Positions 8,437-17,209 of a stretch of DNA of 64,000 nt are shown here, in pieces (the stretch's first letter is position 1; each line of letters starts with the position of its first letter). The position numbers and the translations under genes are program-made. Origin of the DNA: Bradyrhizobium sp. URHD0069. Lineage in GTDB: Bacteria > Pseudomonadota > Alphaproteobacteria > Rhizobiales > Xanthobacteraceae. Location: NCBI RefSeq assembly GCF_000701345.1, contig NZ_JNIJ01000032.1, positions 20,470-84,469 of the forward strand, given 5' to 3'. The notes below the pieces were generated by a model. That model was not told the DNA's origin, did no database searches, and was given only the letters and a program-made list of their open reading frames with translations.

Positions 8437-11400
8437 TTAGCGATCCTTGCGGTTGGCGGTAAGCTGCTCCTTGAGCGCCGCCAGCTTGGCAAACGGCGAG
8501 TTGGGGTCGATCGGACGGTCGCGTTCGCGCGGCGGTGCGCTGGTCGCGAACTGCCGGTGCGAGGGCCCGCCATCGGGGCGCTTGTCGCGTCCGCCCTTGT
8601 CGCGCCCGCCCCCGAACTTGCCCTTGTGCTTGTCTTCCCTGCCCTTGTCCCTGCCCTGAAAACGCTCGCGCGGCGGACGACCCTTGTCCTCGCGCACTTC
8701 GCGAACCGGCGCGCCATCGGCGGCGGCGGCCGTCACGCCTTCGGCCGGCGCATCGGTGCGGGGTTTGCGGAATTCATTGTTGCGCTCGCGCCGTCCGCGC
8801 CGGTGCCGCTCGTGCTTTGCGGCGTCGCCGGCCTCCCCGGCAGCGGCAGGCGCCTCGCCTTCCTTCGCACGCTCGTGATGGCGATGACGGCTGCGATCAT
8901 GACGCGGCCGGCGCTCTTCCGGCCGGCCGCCGGGCCGCCAGACCTCGACCAATTCGGGCGCCGCCACCGCTTCGGGCGCGGCCGTCGCGGCGTCCGCATC
9001 CGCCACTGCGGCGTCGCTGGCGACGACCGTCTCTGCTGTTGCTTCAGAGCTGATCTGTGGCTGCGGCGCTTCGGGCGCTGGAGTCTCTCCCGAAGCCACC
9101 GGCTCCGGCGGGACTTCGGCAGATTCGGCTTCCACCGCGGCCGGTTCATCGGCCGTTGTCGGCGGTGAAAATTCGACCTCCGGCAACAACGTCACCGAGG
9201 GCGCTGGCGCGGGTGTGGTAGCGTCGGAAGCGGACGGAGCAGCGGCGGTAGCGCCCGCGACATTATCGTTATCGGCCGCAACCGGCGTATCGGCGGCAAC
9301 CACGTTCGCGGTCGCACCTGCGGCCTCCACCGCTGCCGCCTCCGACAGCGTTTCCGACGCAGCTTCCGCCGGCGCTTCCTCCACAGCCGTTTCAACCACG
9401 ACCGGCGCCGGTTTCGGCGGCGGCGGCGGACGACGCTCCATGCGATAGCCGATCGCACGCAGGATCGAGGCAAAGTCCTCGCCGGCCGAACCGGTCAGCG
9501 AGGTCATCGCCTGGGTGACCGTGAAGCCGCGGCCGTCGAACGCGCCGGCAGGCTTTTCGCCGGGCGAGGTTTCGCGCCATGCCAAAGCCGGACGAATCAG
9601 ATCGGCGAGGCGCTCGAGAATATCGACCCGCACCGCGCGTTCACCGCATTGCCGATAGCCCAGCACGCGATAGGCGTCGCGCTCGAGCAGCTTGTCGACC
9701 GGGAACGAGGTGCGGCCGCTGCCGGCAAGATGCTGCGCCCCCGATAGCGCCGACATGTCGACATTGTCCTGCTTCTGCGCCCACAGCAGCGAGGCCAGCG
9801 CGCGCGCCGCCGGCTTCAGCAGCGCCGGAAGGTAGATGTGGTAGGCGCCGAAGCGGACGCCGTATTTGCGCAGCAAGGCCCGCGACGGCTGGTCGAGATC
9901 CTTCATCTCGGCCGCGATCCTGGAACGCTCGATCACCCCGAGCGCCTCGATCAGCTGAAACGCGATGCCGCGCGCGATCCCGGTGATGTCTTCGGCCTTG
10001 GCCAGATCGAACAGCGGGCTCAGCAGCTTTTCGATATGCGTCTTCAGCCACAGCTCGAGCCGCGTCTGCACCGCCTCGCGCGGCGCGCCGTTCAGGCGCT
10101 CGTCGGAGATGATGCGGATGCGCGGACGCAGCACGTCGTCGGAGGCAACCAGCTTTGCGACGGCATCGCCGGTCCAGCGCAGCGTGCCGTCGGAGGCCAG
10201 CACGAACTGCTCGTCGGGTGCGGCGGACAGTTTCTCGGCGCGCGCGTCGATTTCGCCGGCGAGCGCTTTTTGCGCGGTCGCCTGCAACGCCTTGGCGTCG
10301 GAGCCGGCCTCCGCCGCGTCGGGTGCAAAGGTGAATCCGTCGAGCCGGCCGATTACATGGCCTTCTACGATCACTTCGCCGGTCTTGCCGATTTCCGTAT
10401 TCAACATCGTGTTTTCCCGCAAACGGCGCATCAATACACTGGTACGGCGATCAACGAAACGCTCCGTGAGCCGTTCATGGAGCGCATCCGACAATTTATT
10501 TTCAACTTCTCGCGCGATTCCCTGCCAATGCTCGGGATCGGCCAGCCAGTCCGGGCGATTGGCCACGAACGTCCAGGTGCGGATTTGGGCGATCCGGCTC
10601 GATAGCGTGTCGATATCGCCGTCGCTGCGGTCCGCCTGCTCGACCTGGGCGGCAAACCATGCGTCGGGAATCCAGCCCTTGCGCATGAGAAACCCGAACA
10701 GCGTGGTCACCAGCTCGGCATGCGCCGCAGGCGCAATCTTGCGGTAATCCGGAATCTGGCAGGCGTCCCACAGCCGTTCGACCGCGGCCGCGCCATGCGC
10801 CATCTCGCGCACATCGGCGTCGCGCGCGGCGTGATCAAGCACGCGCAAATCTTCCGCGATCGGCGCGCGGGTGAGCGATTCGTGGCCAGGCGTCAGCGCC
10901 AGCGAGACCTGCAGCGCGCCGAGCGAGGAAAAATCCAGCTTCGAATTGCGCCATTGCAGGACTTTCACGCTGTCGAAGGTGTGATTTTGCAGCGCATTGA
11001 CCAGTTCGGGCTCGAACGGCGCGCAGCGGCCGGTGGTGCCGAAGGTGCCGTCGCGGGTGGCACGCCCGGCGCGGCCGGCAATCTGCGCGAATTCGGCCGG
11101 GTTGAGGCGGCGAAACTGATAGCCGTCGTATTTGCGGTCGGAGGCGAACGCGACGTGATCGACGTCGAGATTGAGCCCCATGCCCACCGCATCGGTCGCA
11201 ACCAGATAATCGACGTCGCCGGACTGGAACATCGCCACCTGGGCGTTGCGGGTGCGCGGCGACAGCGATCCCAGCACTACCGCCGCGCCGCCATGCTGGC
11301 GGCGGATCAACTCCGCGATCGCATAGACCTCATCGGCCGAAAACGCGACGATCGCGGTGCGCCGCGGCTGGCGGGTGATCTTGCGGTCGCCGGCGAATTC

Positions 11401-11883
11401 AAGTTGCGACAGCCGCGGCCGCGTGACGATGTTGGCGCCGGGCAATAATCGCTCGATGATCGGACGCATGGTGGCGGCGCCGAGCAGCAGCGTTTCGTCG
11501 CGGCCGCGCCGATGCAGGATGCGATCGGTGAAGACGTGGCCGCGCTCCAGATCAGCCGCGATCTGGATTTCATCGACGGCGAGAAACGACACGTCGAGAT
11601 CCCTGGGCATCGCCTCCACGGTGGAGACCCAGAACCGCGGCTTCGGCGGTTTTATCTTTTCTTCGCCGGTAATCAGCGCGACGGAATCCGCACCCGCGCG
11701 GGCGGCGATCTTGTTGTAGACCTCGCGCGCCAACAGCCGCAGCGGCAGACCGATCACCCCGGAGGAATGCGCGAGCATCCGCTCGATCGCGAGATGGGTC
11801 TTGCCGGTATTGGTCGGCCCGAGCACGGCGGTAACGCCTGAGCCGGGAGCCCGTTCGTTGGCGAACGAAGAAGAGAAAGCCAT
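8437..11883 (-). CDS. SUV3-like DEAD/DEAH-box helicase with long disordered C-terminus
   Basis: 1148 residues. Walker A GPTNTGKT is at 22-29, the Walker B variant is DEIQ (near 108) as in mitochondrial SUV3, and motif VI QIAGRAGR is near 267. A SUV3-type C-terminal region follows to about 810. After that, more than 300 residues are low complexity: an A/E/P/T-rich acidic stretch, then an R/K/G/D-rich basic tail ending PFAKLAALKEQLTANRKDR. Such tails in bacterial RNA helicases often contact RNA or RNase E, but no direct evidence is visible. It heads the minus-strand series ending with carD. The start at 11883 has no strong ribosome binding site. Confidence 0.92.
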   Translation of the reverse strand: MAFSSSFANERAPGSGVTAVLGPTNTGKTHLAIERMLAHSSGVIGLPLRLLAREVYNKIAARAGADSVALITGEEKIKPPKPRFWVSTVEAMPRDLDVSFLAVDEIQIAADLERGHVFTDRILHRRGRDETLLLGAATMRPIIERLLPGANIVTRPRLSQLEFAGDRKITRQPRRTAIVAFSADEVYAIAELIRRQHGGAAVVLGSLSPRTRNAQVAMFQSGDVDYLVATDAVGMGLNLDVDHVAFASDRKYDGYQFRRLNPAEFAQIAGRAGRATRDGTFGTTGRCAPFEPELVNALQNHTFDSVKVLQWRNSKLDFSSLGALQVSLALTPGHESLTRAPIAEDLRVLDHAARDADVREMAHGAAAVERLWDACQIPDYRKIAPAAHAELVTTLFGFLMRKGWIPDAWFAAQVEQADRSDGDIDTLSSRIAQIRTWTFVANRPDWLADPEHWQGIAREVENKLSDALHERLTERFVDRRTSVLMRRLRENTMLNTEIGKTGEVIVEGHVIGRLDGFTFAPDAAEAGSDAKALQATAQKALAGEIDARAEKLSAAPDEQFVLASDGTLRWTGDAVAKLVASDDVLRPRIRIISDERLNGAPREAVQTRLELWLKTHIEKLLSPLFDLAKAEDITGIARGIAFQLIEALGVIERSRIAAEMKDLDQPSRALLRKYGVRFGAYHIYLPALLKPAARALASLLWAQKQDNVDMSALSGAQHLAGSGRTSFPVDKLLERDAYRVLGYRQCGERAVRVDILERLADLIRPALAWRETSPGEKPAGAFDGRGFTVTQAMTSLTGSAGEDFASILRAIGYRMERRPPPPPKPAPVVVETAVEEAPAEAASETLSEAAAVEAAGATANVVAADTPVAADNDNVAGATAAAPSASDATTPAPAPSVTLLPEVEFSPPTTADEPAAVEAESAEVPPEPVASGETPAPEAPQPQISSEATAETVVASDAAVADADAATAAPEAVAAPELVEVWRPGGRPEERRPRHDRSRHRHHERAKEGEAPAAAGEAGDAAKHERHRRGRRERNNEFRKPRTDAPAEGVTAAAADGAPVREVREDKGRPPRERFQGRDKGREDKHKGKFGGGRDKGGRDKRPDGGPSHRQFATSAPPRERDRPIDPNSPFAKLAALKEQLTANRKDR

Positions 11884-11917
11884 ATTTACGGGTGTTTCTT
11901 TTATTGTTGGCGCCTTT

Positions 11918-12017
11918 CGTCATTGCGAGCCAACGCCCGATGACAAGCTCCACGAAGCAATCCATTGGGCAACTAGCAAGAATGGATTGCTTCGTCGCTT
12001 CGCTCCTCGCAATGACG
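11918..12017. repeat. C-family long palindrome containing an A-family remnant
   Basis: About 100 bp: CGTCATTGCGAG at one end and CTCGCAATGACG at the other, with GAAGCAATCCA / TGGATTGCTTC inside. The left arm contains a shortened A-family core (CCAACGCCCGATGACAAGCTC). Related copies lie near 17856, 18784, 46979 and 60504. Confidence 0.85.
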
Positions 12018-12055
12018 GGAAAACCCTCAACTCATTTGTCGTTTGGCACCATTTG

Positions 12056-12103
12056 CGCCGACTGTGTTTCACGCCGACTGTGTTTCACGCCGACTGTGTT
12101 TCA
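12056..12103. repeat. 3 x 16-bp perfect tandem repeat
   Basis: Unit CGCCGACTGTGTTTCA repeated three times without change (12056, 12072, 12088). Too short and spacer-free for a CRISPR array. Confidence 0.93.
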
Positions 12104-12510
12104 CAATGCGACGCATGTAAGGTCGCGGCTTAAGCTCTGGAACGAGTCCGGAACGAATCGCGCCCGAATCGGTGACTCCCATGCTCTCCGGCTTCGTTCA
12201 CCGCAACATCTCGCGTTGACGCTTTGTGGCGGCACTAGATCAAGTTTGGCGCGGCTCGACAAGAGACGGTTTATCGGTGAAATCCTTAACCGTGGCGCGA
12301 CCTCGGAGTCGAATCAGAAAGCCCAAGGAGTCAACAGGATTCATCGCCGCCTTCCCGCTTAGTTTCACCAAGCCCTCGTCCTCCTGGCCAAGCGAGCCCC
12401 CGGCAGCGCACTTGCGCTGTCCGGTGCGAGCGCGCGCCGGGACCCATACCGCGTAACCTATCGGTAGGGTCAAGTGGCTGACGCTTGCTTCAACAATTGA
12501 CGCCTGTGTT

Positions 12511-12540
12511 TATGGGTCCCCGCTCTTCGGCGGGGACGAC
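12511..12540. repeat. Single B-family hairpin
   Basis: TATGGGTCCCCGC, TCTTCG, GCGGGGACGAC: one half of the paired B-family element seen elsewhere in the window. Confidence 0.8.
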
Positions 12541-12588
12541 GCGCAAATAAAATCTCCGTTCCAGCAATCATTGCGTCTTGTCATTTTG

Positions 12589-13485
12589 TCATTGCGTCTT
12601 GGCGACACGCGGCGGCATCGCCTGCGTGATGAATTGCGTGGCCTCCAGCATCGCGGGGCCGAGCGGCGTCGGGATTTTCAGCCAGAACGGCACCAGGATG
12701 CGGGTGCCCGCGACCGGCACAAAGGCGATTTCGATGCTGCGCTGGGCGGCAAGGTATTTGATCACCGGGCGATCTGGGATGTAGCCGGCGACCGGCGAGA
12801 AATACACCGCGCAGACCACCGCCGGGCCATGATAGCCCTTTTCCGCCTTCACGGTTTCCATGCGCTTGAAGTCGAGCTTGAGATCGTAGCGCATGCGGCC
12901 GTCGAAGATCGCCGTGGCGGTGCGGCAGGCCTCGGGGCTGAGCGGATCCGCGGTGCCCGGCACCCGCAGCATCGATCCCGTCATCGGGTCGAAGACGCCG
13001 CGGCGATGCGCCTCGGTGACGGGAACGCGGTTGGCGTCGACCGGTGGTTCCGGCTCGATCGCGAATTCCTTGATGGTGCCGTTCGCCAGGACCATGCGGA
13101 TGGCTTCGGTTTTCTTCGAGGCCGTCGTGCTTGCGGAATAATTCGTCGCCACCGGCGCGCCGTTGACGACGCGGCCCTGGGCGGCGCCGGTGCCGGAGCC
13201 GCCGGCGAACGCTTTCAAAAGTCCCGAGGTGCCGCCGGAGGCCGACGCCGAAAACTGATCGTCCGATATATCGATGGTCCAGGCGCCCTTGCCGACGGGG
13301 ATGCCCGCCAGCGTCGCCTCATAATGCGCATCCAGCCTGCCCTGCGCGAAGCCGGCCTCCGGCGCGAGCAGCACGAAAGCGCCGGCGCACAGGCCTCCGA
13401 ACCCCGCTTGGGCAAGCCGGGACGAGATGAAGCGGAGCGTGGTCACGGATCGGCGGTCCTGCGTTGCGCGCGTATAGCGTGTCAT
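12589..13485 (-). CDS. DUF3108 domain-containing exported protein
   Basis: 298 residues. A signal peptide is likely: basic residues, then a hydrophobic segment at about 26-45 (FGGLCAGAFVLLAPEAGFA) ending at AQG near residue 48. The mature part (start RLDAHYEATLAGIPVGKG) matches the DUF3108 beta-rich family, which resembles outer-membrane-biogenesis accessory folds; the role is unknown. An 11-residue Gly/Ser-rich loop is near 83-95. It is convergent to nothing close by and stands alone between two repeat-rich spacers. The 13485 start fits the signal peptide; an alternative would shorten its basic part. Confidence 0.85.
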   Translation of the reverse strand: MTRYTRATQDRRSVTTLRFISSRLAQAGFGGLCAGAFVLLAPEAGFAQGRLDAHYEATLAGIPVGKGAWTIDISDDQFSASASGGTSGLLKAFAGGSGTGAAQGRVVNGAPVATNYSASTTASKKTEAIRMVLANGTIKEFAIEPEPPVDANRVPVTEAHRRGVFDPMTGSMLRVPGTADPLSPEACRTATAIFDGRMRYDLKLDFKRMETVKAEKGYHGPAVVCAVYFSPVAGYIPDRPVIKYLAAQRSIEIAFVPVAGTRILVPFWLKIPTPLGPAMLEATQFITQAMPPRVAKTQ

Positions 13486-13922
13486 CTAGGCAAACATATC
13501 CCGCAAACAACGCGTATTCCGCAAAAGCATGCCCTCGGACTTGGTCCGGGGGCACCGGCTTTGTTAAAGCACCGGTTTTGTCAAAAGACCGGTTTTGCCA
13601 AAAGAACGCGCGCCCTGAAAACCGCGCGCCTTTTAAGCAAATCCGTAACTTACGCCGGTATAAGCGCGCAAGCTCTGATGTCGGCGGCGAATACGCCCTT
13701 TATATGATGGGCATATGATGGGCGCAGGGGCGATGGCGGGAGGGGCCGGAACGCCCCGCGAAACCGGCTTTTCCGCGATCCGTGCGGCGCGCGTGTTCCG
13801 CACCAGCAGGCCCTCGACGTTGATCGGGGCGGGAACCGGCTTTGCGGGTCGGAATACGCTCAAAACCGTTGATTGAGGGCATTTTTCCGGACCTTGCGGA
13901 AAGGTGCTCTGGTCGCAAAACC
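13486..13922. other. Intergenic region upstream of rpmB
   Basis: About 440 bp without a supportable gene. It contains the imperfect tandem repeat at 13552-13603 and short duplications such as ATGATGGGCAT near 13704-13722. The long reading frame on the minus strand across this area is antisense to rpmB and lacks homologue-like features. Confidence 0.6.
13552..13603. repeat. Imperfect 3 x 17-18-bp tandem repeat
   Basis: Three copies of a unit like GCACCGGTTTTGTCAAAA (13552, 13569 and 13587) differing by one to three bases. Confidence 0.8.
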
Positions 13923-13951
13923 TTGACGCCCTGCCGCTCTGCCCCTATACG
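13923..13951 (+). promoter_or_regulatory. Predicted promoter of rpmB
   Basis: TTGACG (13923-13928) and TATACG (13946-13951) separated by 17 bp, about 75 bp upstream of the rpmB start codon. The predicted transcription start is near 13958. Confidence 0.6.
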
Positions 13952-14026
13952 TCCGTCGCTCCCTAGGATGCACGTGATTTTGAACCCCCGATGGACCGAT
14001 CCCGGGGATGAAGAGGATTTCGTAAG

Positions 14027-14335
14027 ATGTCGCGGCGCTGCGAACTGACGGCCAAAGGCCCGCAAGTGGGCCACAAGGTGAGCCACTCCAATATCAAGAC
14101 CAAGCGCCGGTTCCTGCCGAACCTGTGCAACGTCACCTTCATTTCCGACGCGCTGGGCCGCAACGTGCGCCTGCGCGTTTCGACCAACGCCATCAAGAGC
14201 GTCGACCACCGCGGCGGCTTCGATGCCTTCATGCTGAAAGCCAAGGCCACCGAACTCTCGCCCCGCGCGCTCGATCTGAAGCGCGCGATCGAGAAGAAGC
14301 GAGCCGCGGCGGCGCCGGAGAAGAAGGCGGGCTGA
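14027..14335 (+). CDS. rpmB: 50S ribosomal protein L28
   Basis: 102 residues, normal for alphaproteobacterial L28. The start MSRRCELTAKGPQVGHKVSH and the following KTKRRFLPNLC segment are the family signature; the Lys/Ala-rich C-terminus is common in this group. It is a structural protein of the large ribosomal subunit. GAGGA lies upstream of the ATG with a slightly long spacing. Its own promoter (13923) and a strong terminator (14380) make it a single-gene unit. The broken Z1 gene begins about 130 bp past that terminator. Confidence 0.97.
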   Translation: MSRRCELTAKGPQVGHKVSHSNIKTKRRFLPNLCNVTFISDALGRNVRLRVSTNAIKSVDHRGGFDAFMLKAKATELSPRALDLKRAIEKKRAAAAPEKKAG

Positions 14336-14379
14336 TTCAGCGAAGCTGATCTGGCAACGACATTCGCACGGAAATTTTG

Positions 14380-14411
14380 AACAGCCGGGTCTTTCGACCC
14401 GGCTGTTTTTT
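14380..14411 (+). terminator. Rho-independent terminator of rpmB
   Basis: Perfect 12-bp stem AACAGCCGGGTC / GACCCGGCTGTT with loop TTTC followed by a run of Ts (14406-14411). Confidence 0.94.
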
Positions 14412-14483
14412 AATTCGTCTGCAGGTCCGCTTTGATTCAAATCGGACATAGCCGACTTCGAAGGACTAGAGCCTCCTCATACG

Positions 14484-14505
14484 GTGGTTCGATTCCTCTT
14501 CACCA
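14484..14505 (+). other. tRNA-3'-end-like fragment at the island border
   Basis: GGTTCGATTCC (14486-14496) followed by TCTTCACCA resembles a T-arm and CCA end. The preceding bases do not fold into a full tRNA, so this could be a remnant attachment site or chance. It lies between the rpmB terminator and the low-GC island. Confidence 0.3.
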
Positions 14506-14543
14506 AACGGTACGATTGGCGAAACTCCTGCCGGTGAATAAGC

Positions 14544-16086
14544 ATGACCGACGATCTTGCTGGCGATCGAATACTCGCTATGATCGCGTCAACGAGGAAT
14601 TCAACTAAGGGGGACTTGTTGGCCGTCAACGTCAGCAAACTAAGGGAAATCGCTGCCCAGCGTGACCGGTATCAAACTCAGCTAAATCGCCTCAAGAAAC
14701 TCGACAAACAGACGTCGTGCATCGAAGCCGCGGTTTCGAGTGCGGGCGAGACTTTGCAAGCGGGGACAAACTCCTTCGTTATTTACGGCGAACCGCAAAG
14801 CGGAAAGACCGAAATGATGATCTGTCTTACCGCCAAGCTGCTTGACGACGGACACCGCGTTATCATTCACCTGCTTAACGATAGCGTACAATTGCTCCAG
14901 CAAAACCTGGATCGCTTTCAGCGATCTAACCTCTCGCCAGCGGCCCGCAATTTCTCCGACGTCATCGACCCCGATTATTCCTTTTCTACTGGGTTTCACG
15001 TCGTCTTTTGCAAGAAGAACGCAAGCGACCTCACCAAGCTGAACCAAAAATTGGAGAAGGTTCGAAAAAAGGTCATCATTGACGACGAGGCCGATTTTGC
15101 TACGCCCAACGCGCTGATCAACAAAGGGGACGTTACCCGCATCAATGCGCTTATCAAGCAGCTGATAAGTCACGACGGCATCTACATTGGCGTACACGCA
15201 CGAACTCGATAAGATTGCAGCCAATCTCTACGGAGCTGAGCAGGCCGGCCGAATACTTGGTTATATCGTCAGAAACTGCGATCAGACCACGACGATCATA
15301 ATGAACAGCGAAAGGGATAAGAACGTCGATTTTAAGTCGGCTACCTCACCGGCAGCCATGTTCACGTTCATTATTGGCGGCAATATAGTTTCGCGCGGAG
15401 TCACGTTCGATAACTTGCTCTCCATGTTCTTCACTCGGGACTCGAAACACAAGATACAACAAGATACGTATGTCCAGCGCGCACGTATGTTTGGGTCGCG
15501 TAGAAAGCATCTTTCTCATTTTGAGCTGACGATTCCCGAACAATTGTACCTTGACTGGCAACGTTGCTTCGTTTTTCACAAGCTTGCCCTCGAGGCAATT
15601 AAAACGAAGAAAGGATCTCCCGTCTGGCTCGCAGATCAACGCATTGCGGCCGTGGCATCCAGTAGCATCGACAAAGCAAATGTGCTGCTGGACAAGGGTG
15701 AGATGTCTTTTCCGATTTTCGATTATTCTCCTGAGGTTGAACAGATAATCAATGAAAGTAACGACCCGCTCGCTTGCCTTAAGCGATTGCAGACCCTGAT
15801 CGGAAGCGACTCTCTGCCTGACTATTTAATCCGCTATGTCCAGCGCATCCTTCCCAATGGACCCAGCTCTATAGCGTTTCACCCTTCCAGTACCATCGAG
15901 AACATGAAGGACGCCGACAAAGTCAAGATCGAACGAACCAAGGGCCTATTCGGACAGGTCAGACGCGAGTTTCCAGACGCCGTGCACCATTTCAAGGTTT
16001 TCTTCAATGACAAAGGCAAAGCACGAGTGATCTACAAGTTCAACGGCAACATCAGCTTTGTGAAGAATGTAAAAAATGCTGGATGA
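14544..16086 (+). pseudogene. Z1-domain ATPase/helicase-like gene, broken near 15,190-15,215
   Basis: The 5' part (14544-15212, 222 residues) has Walker A GEPQSGKTEM near 80 and the Walker B-like IIDDEAD near 177, then ends at an abrupt stop after YIGVHARTR. The 3' part continues in another frame (open from about 15187 to 16086) and carries the Z1 signature GGNIVSRGVTFDNLLSMFF and QQDTYVQRARMFGSR. In intact Z1 proteins the 'YIGV' stretch is followed by a TATPARLD-type motif and well over 100 residues before the second half, so the break looks like an internal deletion plus frameshift. Z1 proteins are predicted superfamily 2-like helicases of restriction-modification-type systems (Iyer, Abhiman and Aravind). 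GC is near 50%, well below the flanks. Both halves could still be made as fragments; loss of function is inferred. Confidence 0.75.
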
Positions 16087-16552
16087 TTACGAATTTTACC
16101 AAGGCGCCGTCCTCCGACGGCTGGCTATAGAGAGTGACTACTCGATTTCGTTTCGGCCGTTTGTGCGCGAAGGGCGCATCAACGCCTTCGTGGTGAACGG
16201 CAGAGTTGGCGTTTATGTCAAACATTCTTCAAAGAGAATGTCGCCATGGCGATTCTCGTTCAATATCGATCAAGCGGCCGACCTTCTCGACCTGGAGCAC
16301 AAATTTCCCGATTCATTTGTGGTGTTCGTGTGCGGAACCGACGGCCTTGTCACGCTATCTTTTGCCGACCTACATACCATAGTGGGTTTTCAAGAAAGCG
16401 AAAATGCTTGGGTAAGCGTTTCGCGGCCGCCGCGCGCGCAATACGACCTCGCCGGAAATAGGGGCGAGATGAAATACAAGGTCTCTAGAGGAATAGGCTT
16501 AATTCCCGAAACTTTGAGAGCGCGCGTGCGAGAGCGACATGCGGCCGTCTAG
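16076..16552 (+). CDS. Unrecognised protein of the Z1/methyltransferase island
   Basis: 158 residues; I do not recognise the family. It begins inside the last codons of the Z1 fragment (11-bp overlap), so the two are one transcription unit. Visible features: YEFYQGAVLRRL at 5-16; a strand-rich core with NAFVVNGRVGVYVKHSSKR at about 36-54 followed by MSPWRFSF; then an alternating hydrophobic stretch FVVFVCGTDGLVTLSF near 82-97. No membrane segment, signal or zinc site. The small alpha/beta shape with conserved-looking K and W residues would suit a nuclease or a specificity factor working with the methyltransferase, but this is a guess. Low GC like its neighbours. The reading frame is intact. 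Confidence 0.65.
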   Translation: MLDDYEFYQGAVLRRLAIESDYSISFRPFVREGRINAFVVNGRVGVYVKHSSKRMSPWRFSFNIDQAADLLDLEHKFPDSFVVFVCGTDGLVTLSFADLHTIVGFQESENAWVSVSRPPRAQYDLAGNRGEMKYKVSRGIGLIPETLRARVRERHAAV

Positions 16553-16572
16553 CGCAACAAATTCTGACGCGC

Positions 16573-17151
16573 TTGAGCAGTATCGGACCTATCCTTTCTC
16601 TGCGCGCAAGGCTCGCGACTTTTGATCTCGTTTTAACATCGCCCCCGTACCTGAACGCGATCGACTACATGCGATGCAGCAAATTTTCGTTGGTTTGGAT
16701 GGGCTATACAGTTGGAGAGTTGGGCGGCATTCGGACTGGAAGTGTTGGCACTGAAAGCGGCGATCAGGATGCCTACGAGAACAAAGACATTCGAGAAATT
16801 ATAGCCGACTTGAAGCTTAGCCCTAAGCTTTCTGCGCGCAACGAAGCGATACTTGCTCACTATATCGAGGATATGCGCAGCTCCGTGGAAGAGGCGGCGC
16901 GTGTACTTTGTCCTGGAGGTAAGGCCGTGTACGTAGTCGGCGAAAACACTGTTCGTGGCACGTTCATTGCGAACGCTAAAATTGTATCGGCTGTTGCGGA
17001 GCGGTCGGGACTTACGATCGAGAGTAGACGTGCACGCACTCTTCCGGCCAATCGTCGTTATCTTCCTCCACCGTCAACTCGCAATGGGCCTGAGGCCTTG
17101 GACGGACGCATGCGCCGCGAGGTGATCCTGTCGTTTTCAAAGTCCGGATAG
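16573..17151 (+). pseudogene. N-terminally truncated DNA (N4/N6) methyltransferase
   Basis: 192 residues remain. The catalytic motif IV TSPPY is at 22-26 within FDLVLTSPPYLNAIDYMR, followed by the FSLVWMGY stretch and, near 115, ARVLCPGGKAVYVVGEN, all typical of beta-type amino-methyltransferases that have SPPY in a DNA-binding context. The N-terminal part that should hold the S-adenosylmethionine-binding DPFxGSG motif is absent: the preceding gene stops only 20 bp upstream, and that gene does not contain it. The protein is therefore probably inactive. Low GC; last gene of the island. The start codon is arbitrary because the 5' end is lost. Confidence 0.72.
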
Positions 17152-17209
17152 TCGGCGCGCGCAATGTAGAAGGCCTGCGAGTTCCGCGTCAGCATGGCAG
17201 TTCGCCACG

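Larger units (their letters stand above)
11884..12588. other. Gene-free intergenic region with several repeats
   Basis: 705 bp between the helicase start and the DUF3108 gene end. It holds a C-family palindrome, a 3 x 16-bp tandem repeat and a B-family hairpin, listed separately. No reading frame with coding character and no RNA gene was recognised in the rest. Confidence 0.7.

Noticed and set aside
12056..12103. Possible CRISPR
   Set aside because: Direct tandem units without spacers; no cas genes nearby.
13700..14449. 249-residue minus-strand frame across rpmB
   Set aside because: Antisense to rpmB, which is certain, and it runs through the rpmB terminator and promoter.
14484..14505. tRNA gene
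   Set aside because: Only a T-arm/CCA-like end; D- and anticodon arms are not found upstream.
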